Assembly (NCBI RefSeq): GCF_014648475.1
Contig: NZ_BMRE01000012.1
Span: forward strand, 124,001-188,000
Length of the DNA: 64,000 bases
From: Lentzea flava
Lineage (GTDB): Bacteria > Actinomycetota > Actinomycetes > Mycobacteriales > Pseudonocardiaceae
Direction: 5' to 3'
Shown: positions 6,891-15,593 of the stretch, piece by piece
Layout of the letters: each line of letters begins with the position of its first letter
How positions within the stretch are numbered: the first letter of the stretch is position 1
Notes under the pieces: model-generated
Seen by the model: the letters and a program-made list of their open reading frames with translations, nothing else
Told to the model about the DNA's origin: nothing
Databases searched by the model: none
Position numbers and translations under genes: made by a program

Positions 6891-9515
6891 GTGATCTTGG
6901 AGTTCGGGCTGCTCGGTGCCGTGGAGGTGCGCAACCGCGGCGCGCTGGTCGACGTGGGCCACGTCCGGCAACAGTCGGTGCTGGTCGCGCTGCTGGTCGA
7001 GGAGGGACGTCCGGTCCCGGTGGACCGGTTGCTCGACCGCGTCTGGGGTGAGCGGGCGCCGCTGAGGGCCCGCGAGACGCTCTACGGGTACGTGTCGAAG
7101 CTGCGCAAGCTGCTCGGGCTCGACATCGAACGTTCACCCGCCGGCTATCGCCTGAACGTGGCCACGGCCCAGGTCGATCTGTTCCGCTTCCGCGCACTCG
7201 TGCGGCTGGGCGCGCTCGACGAGGCGCTGGGCCTGTGGCGCGGTGACGCTGTGGAGGGGCTCGACTCGCCGTGGTTCGACGCGCTGCGGGAAAGTCTGCA
7301 CGCCGAACGTTTCGCCGCCGAACTCGACCGCAACGACGCCGCGCTCGCGCAGGGGCGGCACGCCGCGCTGCTGCCCGTGCTGCGGCGCATGGCGGACGAA
7401 CGGCCGCACGACGAACGCCTTGCCGCGCAACTGATGCTGGCGCTGCACCTGTCGGGCAACGACGCCGAGGCGTTGCGGCAGTACGAAACCGTGCGCCGGG
7501 AGCTCGCCGACGAGCTCGGCGCGGATCCGAGCAAACCGCTGCAGGACGTGCACCAGCGGATCCTCGCCGGAGAGTCCGCCCGTGCGGAGTGCCGGCCGCT
7601 GCAGCTGCCCGCGCCGCAGCCGTGGTTCACCGGCCGCGAGGAGGAACTGGCCGCGCTGGACGCGCCGGAAACCGTCGTGATCACCGCGATCGGCGGCACG
7701 GGAGGCATCGGCAAGACCGCGCTGGCGCTGCACTGGGCGCACCGGCACGCCGACGACTTCCCGGACGGCCAGCTGTACGTGAACCTGCGCGGCTTCGACC
7801 CGGCAGCCGAGCCGACGCCGCCGGAGACGGTGCTGCGGGAGTTCCTGGAGGCGCTGGGGGAGGAGATGATTCCCGAGGGCCTGGACGCGCGGGCCGCCCG
7901 GTATCGCAGCCTGATGGCGGGCAGGCGGATGCTCGTCGTGCTCGACAACGCCCGATCCACCGAGCAGGTCGTGCCGTTGCTGCCGGGGCCGGACGCGACG
8001 GTGCTGGTCACGAGCAGGCTCAAGCTCGCGGGGCTGGTGGCGGCGCACGGCGCCAGGTCGGTGTCGCTGGACGTGCTGAACTCCGCCGACGCGCAGGCGT
8101 TCCTGCGGGCCAGGCTCGGCGCCGACCGGGTGGCGGCCGAGCCGGAGGTCGTCGCGGACCTCGTGACCTGGTGCGGTGGCCTGCCGCTGGCGTTGTCGAT
8201 CGTCGCCGCGCGTGCCGCGATGGAGCCCGACTTCCCGCTGGCGGTGTTCGCGGAGGAACTGCGGGAGCAGCCGCTCGACGCGCTGGACGCGGGCGAGATC
8301 GGCACGAACCTGCGCGCGGTGTTCTCGTGGTCCGTGGCGGCGCTGTCGGACGAGGCGGCGCGGGCGTTCGCGCTGCTCGGCACGGTGGGCACGGCGGACG
8401 TGTCGCTCCCAGCCGTGGCGGCGCTGCTCGACCGGTCCGTCCCGCGAACCAGGATGGTGTTGCGGGAACTGGAGAACACCTACCTGCTGCAGCAGCACGT
8501 GCCCGGCCGGTACCGGATGCACGACCTGGTCGGGTTGTACGCTGCCGACCTGGAGGCCGACGCGGGGTCGCGTCTGCTGGACTTCTACGCGGCGACCGCG
8601 CGGGCCGCGGCGGCGAGGCTGGAACCGCACAAGCCGTTGCCGGAGCACGAAAGCGGCCACTCACTGTCCTTTGCGGACAATGCGGACGCGATGGCGTGGT
8701 TCGACGCGGAGCACGACTGCCTGACGACCACGCAGCGGCGCGCGTTGGACAGCGGCGCGTTCGAAGTGGCGTGGCTGCTCGGCCGCACGATGAACAGCTA
8801 CTACTCGCGTCGCGGCCGGACGTCCGACGACGTCGACGCCTGGCTGATCGCCCTGCGGGCAGCCGAGGTGTTGCAGGACGGCGCGAAGCAGGCGGCGGCG
8901 CACATGTGCCTGGGCCTGGGCTACGTCGAGCTGGGCCGGTCGTCGCTGGGACACCGCCACTTCGAGCGCAGCCTGGAGTTGTTCGCGCAGACCGACGACC
9001 ACGTGGCGCAGGGCAGCGCACACCGGGCGATGGCGTGGGCGGCCGAGTTCGAGGGCGACCTGGGCAGGGCGCTGGAGCACTCGCTGGCGGGGCTCGCGAA
9101 GTTCCGCGCGGCCGGGTCGGAGATCCGCGAGGCGGAGTCGCTGAACGAGGTCGGCTGGCGGTACGCGTGCCTCGGCCGGTACGCGGAGGCGCGGGCCTAC
9201 TGCGAGGACGCCATGGTGCTCAACGACAAGCTCGGGCACACCGAGGGCGCGGCGGCCACTTTGGACAGTCTGGCGCACATCGCCCACCACGACGGCCGGC
9301 ACGCCGACGCCCTCGCGCACTACCGCGAGGCCCTGGCGCTGTACCGGGAGCTGGACAACTCCGCGGAGGAGGCCACCGTCCTGGAGCACCTCGGCGACGT
9401 GCTGTTCGCGACGGGGTCGGAAGGCGAGGCGCGCGAGCAGTGGAGGCGGGCGTTGGAGCTGTACGAGAAGCAGGGCCGCGCCTCGGAAGCCGCGGCCCTG
9501 ACGGCTCGCCTCTAG
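6891..9515 (+). CDS. SARP/AfsR-family transcriptional regulator with NB-ARC and TPR domains
   Basis: Residues 1-95 are an OmpR-type winged helix (LEFGLLGAVEVRNRG, RARETLYGYVSKLRKLL). A bacterial transcriptional activator domain follows (about 100-225). An NB-ARC ATPase has its P-loop GTGGIGKTAL near residue 267 and the motif LVVLDNARS. Tetratricopeptide repeats run from about 620 to the end (874 residues). This is the domain order of AfsR-like regulators that switch secondary metabolism. The GTG start is preceded by GAGGGG. It is convergent with an exporter gene, and the stops overlap in CTAG. Its targets cannot be read from the sequence; no biosynthetic cluster is visible here. Confidence 0.9.
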   Translation: MILEFGLLGAVEVRNRGALVDVGHVRQQSVLVALLVEEGRPVPVDRLLDRVWGERAPLRARETLYGYVSKLRKLLGLDIERSPAGYRLNVATAQVDLFRFRALVRLGALDEALGLWRGDAVEGLDSPWFDALRESLHAERFAAELDRNDAALAQGRHAALLPVLRRMADERPHDERLAAQLMLALHLSGNDAEALRQYETVRRELADELGADPSKPLQDVHQRILAGESARAECRPLQLPAPQPWFTGREEELAALDAPETVVITAIGGTGGIGKTALALHWAHRHADDFPDGQLYVNLRGFDPAAEPTPPETVLREFLEALGEEMIPEGLDARAARYRSLMAGRRMLVVLDNARSTEQVVPLLPGPDATVLVTSRLKLAGLVAAHGARSVSLDVLNSADAQAFLRARLGADRVAAEPEVVADLVTWCGGLPLALSIVAARAAMEPDFPLAVFAEELREQPLDALDAGEIGTNLRAVFSWSVAALSDEAARAFALLGTVGTADVSLPAVAALLDRSVPRTRMVLRELENTYLLQQHVPGRYRMHDLVGLYAADLEADAGSRLLDFYAATARAAAARLEPHKPLPEHESGHSLSFADNADAMAWFDAEHDCLTTTQRRALDSGAFEVAWLLGRTMNSYYSRRGRTSDDVDAWLIALRAAEVLQDGAKQAAAHMCLGLGYVELGRSSLGHRHFERSLELFAQTDDHVAQGSAHRAMAWAAEFEGDLGRALEHSLAGLAKFRAAGSEIREAESLNEVGWRYACLGRYAEARAYCEDAMVLNDKLGHTEGAAATLDSLAHIAHHDGRHADALAHYREALALYRELDNSAEEATVLEHLGDVLFATGSEGEAREQWRRALELYEKQGRASEAAALTARL

Positions 9516-11482
9516 ACCCTGCTCATCTGGCGCCCGCTCTCGATCAGCTCGGCGGTGAACGAGTCGAGCGCCTCGGCGAAGTCGCGCTGGTCCGGCTCGT
9601 GCCAGTCTTCGAGCTGGTCGAGCAGCCAGCCCCGCCACGCGCGCACGAGCTGCGTGAACACGTCGGCGCCCCGGTCGGTGAACCGGTAGCCGCCGTCGTC
9701 GAGAGCGAGGTGTCCCGACTCGACCAGCGCCCGCGCGGTCGGCTCGAAGATGCCGCCCGGCACCTCGGTCATCTCGGCGATCTCGTCGAGCGTCGCGACG
9801 CCGTCGTCCGTCGACGCCCGGTAGATCCGCCCGAGCAGCCACGCCTGTTCCAGCGGCAGGTCGACGCCGGACCTGCGCAGCACCGCCATCCCGGGGTCCT
9901 CCGCGGACTTCGAGACCACGGTGGAGACCAGCTTGCGCAGTTCGTCGTAGGAGTTCGACGGCGGCGCGGCGAAGCTCTCGCCCACACCGCTGTTGCCGGT
10001 GGCGGCGGCACGGCTCGTGTCCCGCAGCGGCACCTGCGGCAGGAAGAACGCGACCAGCAGCGCGACCAGGCCGATCGGCGCGGCGATGAGGAACATCGTC
10101 TGCACGGTTTCCGCGTAGCCGGCGACGATCGGCGCCCTGATCGCGTCGGGCAGCGCGTGGACGGCGGCCGGGCTCGCGATGGCGCGCGGGTCCACGCCCT
10201 GCGGCACGACGAGGTGCTCCGGCAGCTGGTTCGCGTAGATCGTGCCGAAGATCGCGACGCCGAACGAGCTGCCCATCGTGCGCAGGAAGCTGATGCCGGA
10301 CGTGGCGACGCCGAGGTCGGCGTAGCTGGTGGTGCTCTGCACGACGATCATCGGCACCTGCGCCACCAGGCCGATGCCCGCGCCGAGCACGACCATGAAG
10401 GCGCCCATCGCCCAGTAGCTGGTGCCGGCGTCCAAAAAGGACAGCAGGAAGATGCCGGCGGCGAGCCCCGCCGACCCGGCGAGCGGGAAGGCCTGGTACC
10501 TGCCGGTCCGGCTGATCGTGTTGCCGGTGAGCAGCGCCGTGGCCATCAGCCCGGCGATGAGCGGCAGCATCCACAGCCCGGACGCGGTGGCCGACTCGCC
10601 GCGCACGTACTGCAGGTAGATCGGCAGGTAGGTGATGCCACCGAGCATCGCGAACCCGACGACGAAGCTCAGGATGCCCGACACCGTGAACACCCGGCTG
10701 CGGAACAACCTCATCGGCAGCATCGGCTCGGCGGCCCGTTGCTCGACGAACACGAAGGCGGTGAGGAGAACGAGCGAGCCCGCCGCCATCCACAGGATCG
10801 TCGGTGACGTCCACGGGTACTCGGTGCCGCCCCAGCTCGTGACCAGCGTCAGCCCCGTCGCCGCGAGCGCGATGAGCGCGATGCCCGCGTAGTCGATCTT
10901 CGGGCGACCGTCCGCCTTGATCGTCGGCAGGGCGGCGAGGGCTACTCCGATGACGGCGACGCCGAGCGGGATGTTGACGTAGAACGCCCACCGCCAGCTC
11001 AGATGGTCCACGAACAACCCGCCCAGCAACGGCCCGGCGACCGTCGCGATGCCGAACACGGCCCCCGCGAACCCCTGGAACTTGCCGCGTTCCCGCAGCG
11101 GCACGACGTCCGCGATGATCGCCGTCGCGGTCACCATGAGGCCGCCCCCGCCGAGCCCCTGGACCGCGCGGAACGCGATCAGCATGCCCATCGACTCCGA
11201 CCAGCCCGCGAAGAACGACCCTGCGAGGAACAGCACGACGCTGACCAGGAACGTCTTCTTGCGCCCGTAGAGGTCGCCGAACTTGCCGATCAGGACCGTC
11301 ATGACGGTCTCGGCGAGCAGGTACGACGTCACCACCCACGACAGGTGCGCGCCGCCGCCGAGCTCGGCGACCATCGTGGGCAGCGCCGTGGAGACGATCG
11401 TCTGGTCGAGGGCGGCCAGCAGCATGGCGAGCAGGACGGCCGCGACGACCAGGTTCCGCCTGCGGGTGTCGATCTCGGGCAC
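9512..11482 (-). CDS. MFS multidrug exporter (DHA2, 14 TM) with C-terminal winged-helix-like domain
   Basis: The first about 500 residues are a DHA2/EmrB-type drug:H+ antiporter: LDQTIVSTALPTMV in helix 1, GKFGDLYGRKKTF in loop 2-3, and the motif GLGGGGLM in helix 5. A tail of about 150 residues (from about residue 510) is soluble and resembles a MarR-like winged helix (ATLDEIAEMTEVPGGIFEPT, LVESGHLALDDGGYRFTDRG). Such tailed exporters occur in actinobacteria, and the role of the tail is not known to me. The neighbouring SARP gene could regulate it, but that is only suggested by position. Confidence 0.88.
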   Translation of the reverse strand: MPEIDTRRRNLVVAAVLLAMLLAALDQTIVSTALPTMVAELGGGAHLSWVVTSYLLAETVMTVLIGKFGDLYGRKKTFLVSVVLFLAGSFFAGWSESMGMLIAFRAVQGLGGGGLMVTATAIIADVVPLRERGKFQGFAGAVFGIATVAGPLLGGLFVDHLSWRWAFYVNIPLGVAVIGVALAALPTIKADGRPKIDYAGIALIALAATGLTLVTSWGGTEYPWTSPTILWMAAGSLVLLTAFVFVEQRAAEPMLPMRLFRSRVFTVSGILSFVVGFAMLGGITYLPIYLQYVRGESATASGLWMLPLIAGLMATALLTGNTISRTGRYQAFPLAGSAGLAAGIFLLSFLDAGTSYWAMGAFMVVLGAGIGLVAQVPMIVVQSTTSYADLGVATSGISFLRTMGSSFGVAIFGTIYANQLPEHLVVPQGVDPRAIASPAAVHALPDAIRAPIVAGYAETVQTMFLIAAPIGLVALLVAFFLPQVPLRDTSRAAATGNSGVGESFAAPPSNSYDELRKLVSTVVSKSAEDPGMAVLRRSGVDLPLEQAWLLGRIYRASTDDGVATLDEIAEMTEVPGGIFEPTARALVESGHLALDDGGYRFTDRGADVFTQLVRAWRGWLLDQLEDWHEPDQRDFAEALDSFTAELIESGRQMSRV

Positions 11483-11556
11483 CCGGCGATGATCGCGCAG
11501 GTCGGGTGGACTCGCAGGCCGGCCTGGTGGTCACCACGCCGCGGAGCTCCTACGTT

Positions 11557-11611
11557 GTGGATGAACGGAACCTTCGTCCACCTGGGGTGAATGAAGGTTC
11601 CGTTCATCCAC
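11557..11611. repeat. Long perfect inverted repeat (19-bp arms) between divergent genes
   Basis: The arms GTGGATGAACGGAACCTTC (11557-11575) and its exact reverse complement (11593-11611) enclose 17 nt, which themselves contain CACC and GGTG three bases apart. The whole could fold into one nearly continuous hairpin. It lies between the exporter (start 11482, minus) and the small monooxygenase (start 11636, plus), about 25 bp from the latter. It may be an operator or a dispersed palindromic repeat. Confidence 0.85.
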
Positions 11612-11635
11612 GGAAATCACCCGACGGAGGCCGTC

Positions 11636-11968
11636 TTGATCTTCATCACCGCCAAGTTCCGGGTCCTGCCCGAGTACGCCGACACGTGGCCCGAGATCTC
11701 CCGCGCCTTCACCGAGGCCACCCGCGCCGAGCCCGGCTGCCTGTGGTTCGACTGGTCGCGCAGTCTCGACGACGAGACCGAGTACGTGCTCGTGGAGGCC
11801 TTCCGGGACGGTGACGCGGGTGCGGCGCACGTGCAGTCCGCGCACTTCAAGGTCGCGCAGGCCGAGCTGCCGCCGTACCTGCAGGAGACGCCGAAGATCG
11901 TGAACGCGGTGCTGGAGCAGGACGACTGGTCGCTGCTGGGCGAGATGGAGGTTGCGCCACGCGGGTGA
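11636..11968 (+). CDS. Antibiotic biosynthesis monooxygenase (ABM / YgiN-like) family protein
   Basis: The 110-residue protein begins MIFITAKFRVLPEYADTWPE and continues with EPGCLWFDWSRSLDDE, YVLVEAFRD and a histidine-containing segment (HVQSAHFK). This is the compact alpha+beta barrel of ABM/quinol monooxygenase-like proteins, which usually dimerise and act without cofactors. The TTG at 11636 is preferred because ACGGAGG lies 6 nt upstream and the domain starts here. An in-frame ATG at 11591 lies inside the palindrome and would add a non-conserved leader. Confidence 0.8.
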   Translation: MIFITAKFRVLPEYADTWPEISRAFTEATRAEPGCLWFDWSRSLDDETEYVLVEAFRDGDAGAAHVQSAHFKVAQAELPPYLQETPKIVNAVLEQDDWSLLGEMEVAPRG

Positions 11969-12009
11969 GAGGCCGGGCGTGACGCGGCCCGGCGGTCGAG
12001 GATGGCCCG

Positions 12010-12288
12010 ATGGACGCCTTCGTGGAGTTGTCCGCCGAGCTGACCGGGTTCTCGGCGGAGGAGCTGAGGTCGACCGGACTGGTCGAGCAGTACGCCGTGC
12101 TGGCGCGGGACGCCTCGCCGGCCGAGATCATCCAACTCTGGTACACCGGTGTCTGGCGCGGGGTGGTCCCGAGTGCCCGCGCCTACGCCGAGGGGCTCGC
12201 GTGGAAGGCCGTCGGGGTGGCCGCGCCGGGCACGGCGGGTCCCGGCTTCGGCAGCTGGGAGCGCAGACCCAGAAGCAGCGCCGGATGA
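12010..12288 (+). CDS. Sugar dehydrogenase small subunit (FAD-SLDH / gluconate dehydrogenase gamma-like)
   Basis: The 92-residue protein has FVELSAELTGF at the N-terminus, IIQLWYTGVW in the middle and LAWKAVGVAAPGTAGPGFGSW at the end. This matches the C-terminal part of the small subunit of membrane-bound sorbitol, fructose or gluconate dehydrogenases. The usual longer N-terminus with a twin-arginine signal is missing. Its stop overlaps the start of the GMC flavoprotein gene (ATGA), which supports one two-subunit enzyme. GAGG precedes the ATG. The assignment rests on short motifs and on the partner gene. Confidence 0.65.
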   Translation: MDAFVELSAELTGFSAEELRSTGLVEQYAVLARDASPAEIIQLWYTGVWRGVVPSARAYAEGLAWKAVGVAAPGTAGPGFGSWERRPRSSAG

Positions 12289-13973
12289 GAGCCGTGGTCG
12301 TCGGGGCCGGGTTCGCCGGCTCGCTGATCGCGAAGGTGCTGGGGGACAACGGGTTTCGCGTCATCGTCCTCGAAGCGGGGGCCGAGACCGGCCACGACGA
12401 GGCGGTGCGCGCGTTCCGGACCGCGCTCGTCAAGACGCCGCTCGCGCCGTATCGCCGGACGGTGGCGGCGCCGTCTAGCGACTACCTGATCAACACCGGG
12501 CCGTTCGCCTACGCGAGCCCGTACCTGCGGGCGAACGGCGGCACCGGCTCCGTCTGGGTCGGCATCACGCCCCGCATGCACCCCGAGGACTTCCGCACCG
12601 CGGATCTCGGCCGCGGCCGCAACTGGCCGATCGGCTACGACGACCTGGAGCCCTACTACCGCGCGGCGGAGTGGGAGATCGGGGTCGCGGCCGACGCCGA
12701 CGAGCAACGGCAGCACGTTCCCGTCGCGGGCGGGTACGTCTATCCGATGCACGCCTTGCCGCGCACGTACCTCGACCACGTGGTGGCGTCCGTTGTGGAC
12801 GGTGCGAGCATCGACGGGCACGAGCTGCTGGTCACCGGCACACCGCAGGCACGCAACGGCGTTCCCACAACGGGCTACCGGCCGGACGGCAACCGTTGCG
12901 CGGGATTCGCGAGCTGTGTGCCGGTGTGCCCGGAGAACGCCAAGTACACGCCGCACCGCACCCAGAAACGCTGGTCGCCCACCGTCGAGCTGCGCACCAG
13001 ATGCGTGGCGAACCGGGTCCACGCCGACGAGTTCGGGCGCGTCACCAAGGTCAGCTATCAGCGCTACGAGGACGACACGACCGGCCGTCACACGCGGCAC
13101 GAGGTCGAGGCGGACGTCGTCGTACTGGCCGCGCACGCCATCGAGAACGCCAAGCTGCTGCTCCTGTCCGGCCTGGCGAACAGCAGTGACCAGGTCGGCC
13201 GCAACCTGATGGACCACCCCGCCCTGCTGACGTGGGCGCTGATGCCGCACCCGGTCGGGCCGTTCCGCGGACCGGGGTCGACGACGAGCATCGAGGCGTT
13301 CCGCGCGGGAGGGGAACGCGGCACGCGGGCACCGTTCCGCATCGAGATCGGCAACTGGGGCTGGGGCTGGCCTGCGGGCAGCCCGGACACCGACACGGCC
13401 GAGTTCGTCGCGGCCGGCCTGCGCGGCAGGGCACTGCGCCAGGCCGTGGCGGACCGGGTCGGCAGGCAGTTCACGCTGCAGTTCGAGATCGAGCAGGAGG
13501 CCGACCCGGCGAACCGGGTCACGCTGGCAACCGAGTGCGACGCCCTGGGCAACCCGCGGCCGAGCGTCCACTACGACCTGTCCGGCTACGTGAAGGACGG
13601 TCTGCTGGCCGCGAAACGGGTGTCGGACCGGCTGTTCGAGCTGCTCGGCGCCGAGGACCACACCTCGTACAAGCCGGACGACGAGCGGTACTTCGAGCAC
13701 GACGGCGAGCCGCTGCGCTACTGGGGCGCTGGGCACGGCGGCGGCACGCACGTGATGGGGTCCTCGCCGCGCGACTCGGTCGTGGACCAGTGGCAACGCT
13801 GCTGGGACCACCCCAACCTCTACGCGGTGGGGTGCGGCAGCATGCCGTCGCTCGGCACGTCCAACCCGTCGCTCACGATGGCCGCGCTGGCGCTGCGGAC
13901 GGCCGACCACCTGGTGTCGCGCCGCGCCGGGCTGCTCGCTGAACCAGCAGGATCGCGGCCCCCACCGCGATGA
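12285..13973 (+). CDS. GMC-family sugar dehydrogenase flavoprotein (large subunit)
   Basis: The 562-residue protein starts with an FAD-binding Rossmann motif (VVVGAGFAGSLIAKVLG, then VIVLEAG). It contains the cysteine-rich segment CAGFASCVPVCPENAKY, typical of fructose/sorbitol/gluconate dehydrogenase subunits. The C-terminal catalytic block has HGGGTHVMG followed by NLYAVGCGSMPSLGTSNPSLT. It would oxidise a sugar or sugar acid with FAD and pass electrons on. No cytochrome c subunit gene is adjacent, so the acceptor is unclear. Its 3' end overlaps about 100 bp of the convergent membrane-protein gene. Confidence 0.85.
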   Translation: MRAVVVGAGFAGSLIAKVLGDNGFRVIVLEAGAETGHDEAVRAFRTALVKTPLAPYRRTVAAPSSDYLINTGPFAYASPYLRANGGTGSVWVGITPRMHPEDFRTADLGRGRNWPIGYDDLEPYYRAAEWEIGVAADADEQRQHVPVAGGYVYPMHALPRTYLDHVVASVVDGASIDGHELLVTGTPQARNGVPTTGYRPDGNRCAGFASCVPVCPENAKYTPHRTQKRWSPTVELRTRCVANRVHADEFGRVTKVSYQRYEDDTTGRHTRHEVEADVVVLAAHAIENAKLLLLSGLANSSDQVGRNLMDHPALLTWALMPHPVGPFRGPGSTTSIEAFRAGGERGTRAPFRIEIGNWGWGWPAGSPDTDTAEFVAAGLRGRALRQAVADRVGRQFTLQFEIEQEADPANRVTLATECDALGNPRPSVHYDLSGYVKDGLLAAKRVSDRLFELLGAEDHTSYKPDDERYFEHDGEPLRYWGAGHGGGTHVMGSSPRDSVVDQWQRCWDHPNLYAVGCGSMPSLGTSNPSLTMAALALRTADHLVSRRAGLLAEPAGSRPPPR

Positions 13974-14325
13974 CGACGACGCCGTTGCCGAACGCCCAGA
14001 GCACCGCGTGGTCGTGCACGACCTCACGGGAGACGGCCGGGTCGCGGAACACGGGGTTGACCTGCGTGATCAGGAGGATCTTCATCGCGATCGAGACCGC
14101 GAGGCACCCGAGTGCGGGCCACGGCGCACGCGTGACGACCGCCAGGACCACCCCGAGCGGCCCCCACGGCAGGTAGTAGTAGACCGGGCTGCCCGCCGCG
14201 AACACGCCGACCAGCGAGCCCGGTCGCGGGTCGGCCAGCAGCTGCGGGTTCCACACGACCTGCTCGTAGAGGTTGCCGAAGAACCACATGCTCAGCAGGG
14301 GCACGACGAGCCTGGAAAAGATCAC
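13873..14325 (-). CDS. Hypothetical four-helix membrane protein
   Basis: From the GTG at 14325 the product has 150 residues and about four hydrophobic segments (LVVPLLSMWFFGNLYEQVVW, YYLPWGPLGVVLAVV, LGCLAVSIAMKILLI, VVVIAVGAAILLV). I do not recognise the family. The in-frame ATG at 14421 would add 32 charged residues and overlap the YCII gene start, so the shorter form is preferred. The gene overlaps 101 bp of the dehydrogenase 3' end, which is unusual and lowers confidence in the exact C-terminus. Confidence 0.6.
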   Translation of the reverse strand: MIFSRLVVPLLSMWFFGNLYEQVVWNPQLLADPRPGSLVGVFAAGSPVYYYLPWGPLGVVLAVVTRAPWPALGCLAVSIAMKILLITQVNPVFRDPAVSREVVHDHAVLWAFGNGVVVIAVGAAILLVQRAARRGATPGGRPSAAPARPS

Positions 14326-14419
14326 CGGTCCATCATGGCGAAATGTCGAAACGACCGTGACGCCGATCGACGCAGGTGTGGCGGCCCGACGCCGCCGTAC
14401 CGAGATCAGGGGAGATGCC

Positions 14420-14797
14420 ATGCGGTTTCTGTTGATGCACCGGGTCCCGGAGGACGCCGACGCGGCGTGGAAGGCGAGTCCGGAGCTTCATCGGCGGATG
14501 AACGCGTTCGTCGACAAGCTGGACGCGAACGGTGTGTTCCTCGGCGGTGAGGGCGTGCACAAGCCGTCCACCGGAGCGGCCGTGCGCAGGCGCGGTACCG
14601 AGATCTCCTCGACCGACGGCCCGTTCGCCGAGGCGAAGGAGGTCATCGGCGGGTTCATGATCATCCAGGCGAAGGACCTCGCCGAGGCCAAGTCCGTCGC
14701 GGAGGAGTACATCACCTGTTTCGCGGGCGTGGAGGAGATGTCCGTCGAGGTCCGGCAGGTCGTCGAACCAGAGGAGATCCCCCAGCTCCTGGCCTAG
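14420..14797 (+). CDS. YCII-related domain protein
   Basis: The 125-residue protein begins MRFLLMHR, has DKLDANGVFLGGEGV and SSTDGPFAEAKEVIGGFMI, and ends with a beta strand around MSVEVRQV. This is the YCII/DGPF fold. Actinobacteria encode many such proteins, often near sigma factors, and their reactions are mostly unknown. AGGGGAG precedes the ATG at 14420. The start was placed at the first conserved strand. Confidence 0.85.
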   Translation: MRFLLMHRVPEDADAAWKASPELHRRMNAFVDKLDANGVFLGGEGVHKPSTGAAVRRRGTEISSTDGPFAEAKEVIGGFMIIQAKDLAEAKSVAEEYITCFAGVEEMSVEVRQVVEPEEIPQLLA

Positions 14798-14821
14798 GTA
14801 GCGAGCACGGTCCGCCCCGAT

Positions 14822-14859
14822 GGGGCCGCACGTCCAGCGCCGCGAGGACGTGCGGCCCC
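14822..14859. terminator. Bidirectional hairpin between convergent genes
   Basis: GGGGCCGCACGTCC (14822-14835) pairs perfectly with GGACGTGCGGCCCC (14846-14859) across a 10-nt loop. It lies 24 bp after the YCII stop and 68 bp after the FMN-reductase stop, in the right place to terminate both. No U-tract is present, which is common for actinobacterial terminators. Confidence 0.75.
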
Positions 14860-14927
14860 GCGCCGCCACGAGTTCTTCGAGCTCCGCCTGCGGCACGCGT
14901 TGCCGCAGCCGGGCGGAAGGTCGTGCC

Positions 14928-15593
14928 CTACGCGTGACCGCCCGCGGCGAGGCGCATCAGGTCCGAGTCGAGGTCGATCGACAGCTCGGTGCCGCCCGCG
15001 CTGCCGAACTCGTGCTGGTAGCGGCCCCACGACTCGCTGCGCACCTGCTTCTCGAACCCGGCGGCCATGAGCGCCACCAGTTCGAGGGCCGCGCGGTCGA
15101 TGCGCTTGTTCAGCGCGTTGTCCTGCCAGTCCTCGGTCGAGGCGAACAGCGACGTCGGCACCACGACGGTCCGCAGGTAGGCGAAGAGCCCGCGCATCTG
15201 GTCGTCGACCACGAGGGCGTGCCGTGCCGTGCCGGCGGTGGCGGCGAGCACGACGGGCTTGGCGATCAGCAGGTCGTTGTCCAGGATCTGGAAGAACGAC
15301 GTGAACAGCCCGCTCGCGCCCGCCTTGTAGACGGGGGTGCTCGCGACGATGCCGTCCGCGTGCTGCAGAGCCTTGATCGCCTTCTGCAGCTTGGCGCCGA
15401 TGTGGTTGGACACCAGCGCGTTCGCGATCTCGCCTGCCAGCTCGCGCAGCTCGACGACCTGGACGTCGACCTCGTACTGCTTCTCGGCCGCGAGCGTCGC
15501 CACGCGCTGGGCGGCGCGGTCGGCGAGCAGGCGGGTGGACGACGGGTCGCTCGTGCCGGCCGAAACCACGACGAGCGTGAACTGTTCGGTCAT
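14928..15593 (-). CDS. NADPH-dependent FMN reductase (CE1759-like)
   Basis: The 221-residue protein begins with a flavodoxin-like strand (FTLVVVSAGTSDPSSTRLLAD) followed by VASTPVYKAGASGLFTSFFQ, the usual flavin-binding loops of MsuE/SsuE-type reductases. It is the last gene of a three-gene operon and overlaps the MarR gene by 4 nt. Families of this type are paired with luciferase-like monooxygenases (the CE1758/CE1759 duo) and supply reduced FMN to the partner. The substrate of the pair is unknown. Confidence 0.88.
   Translation of the reverse strand: MTEQFTLVVVSAGTSDPSSTRLLADRAAQRVATLAAEKQYEVDVQVVELRELAGEIANALVSNHIGAKLQKAIKALQHADGIVASTPVYKAGASGLFTSFFQILDNDLLIAKPVVLAATAGTARHALVVDDQMRGLFAYLRTVVVPTSLFASTEDWQDNALNKRIDRAALELVALMAAGFEKQVRSESWGRYQHEFGSAGGTELSIDLDSDLMRLAAGGHA

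Noticed and set aside
8661..11537. A 958-residue minus-strand frame spanning the SARP end and the exporter
   Set aside because: It covers two real genes in another frame and is not domain-like.
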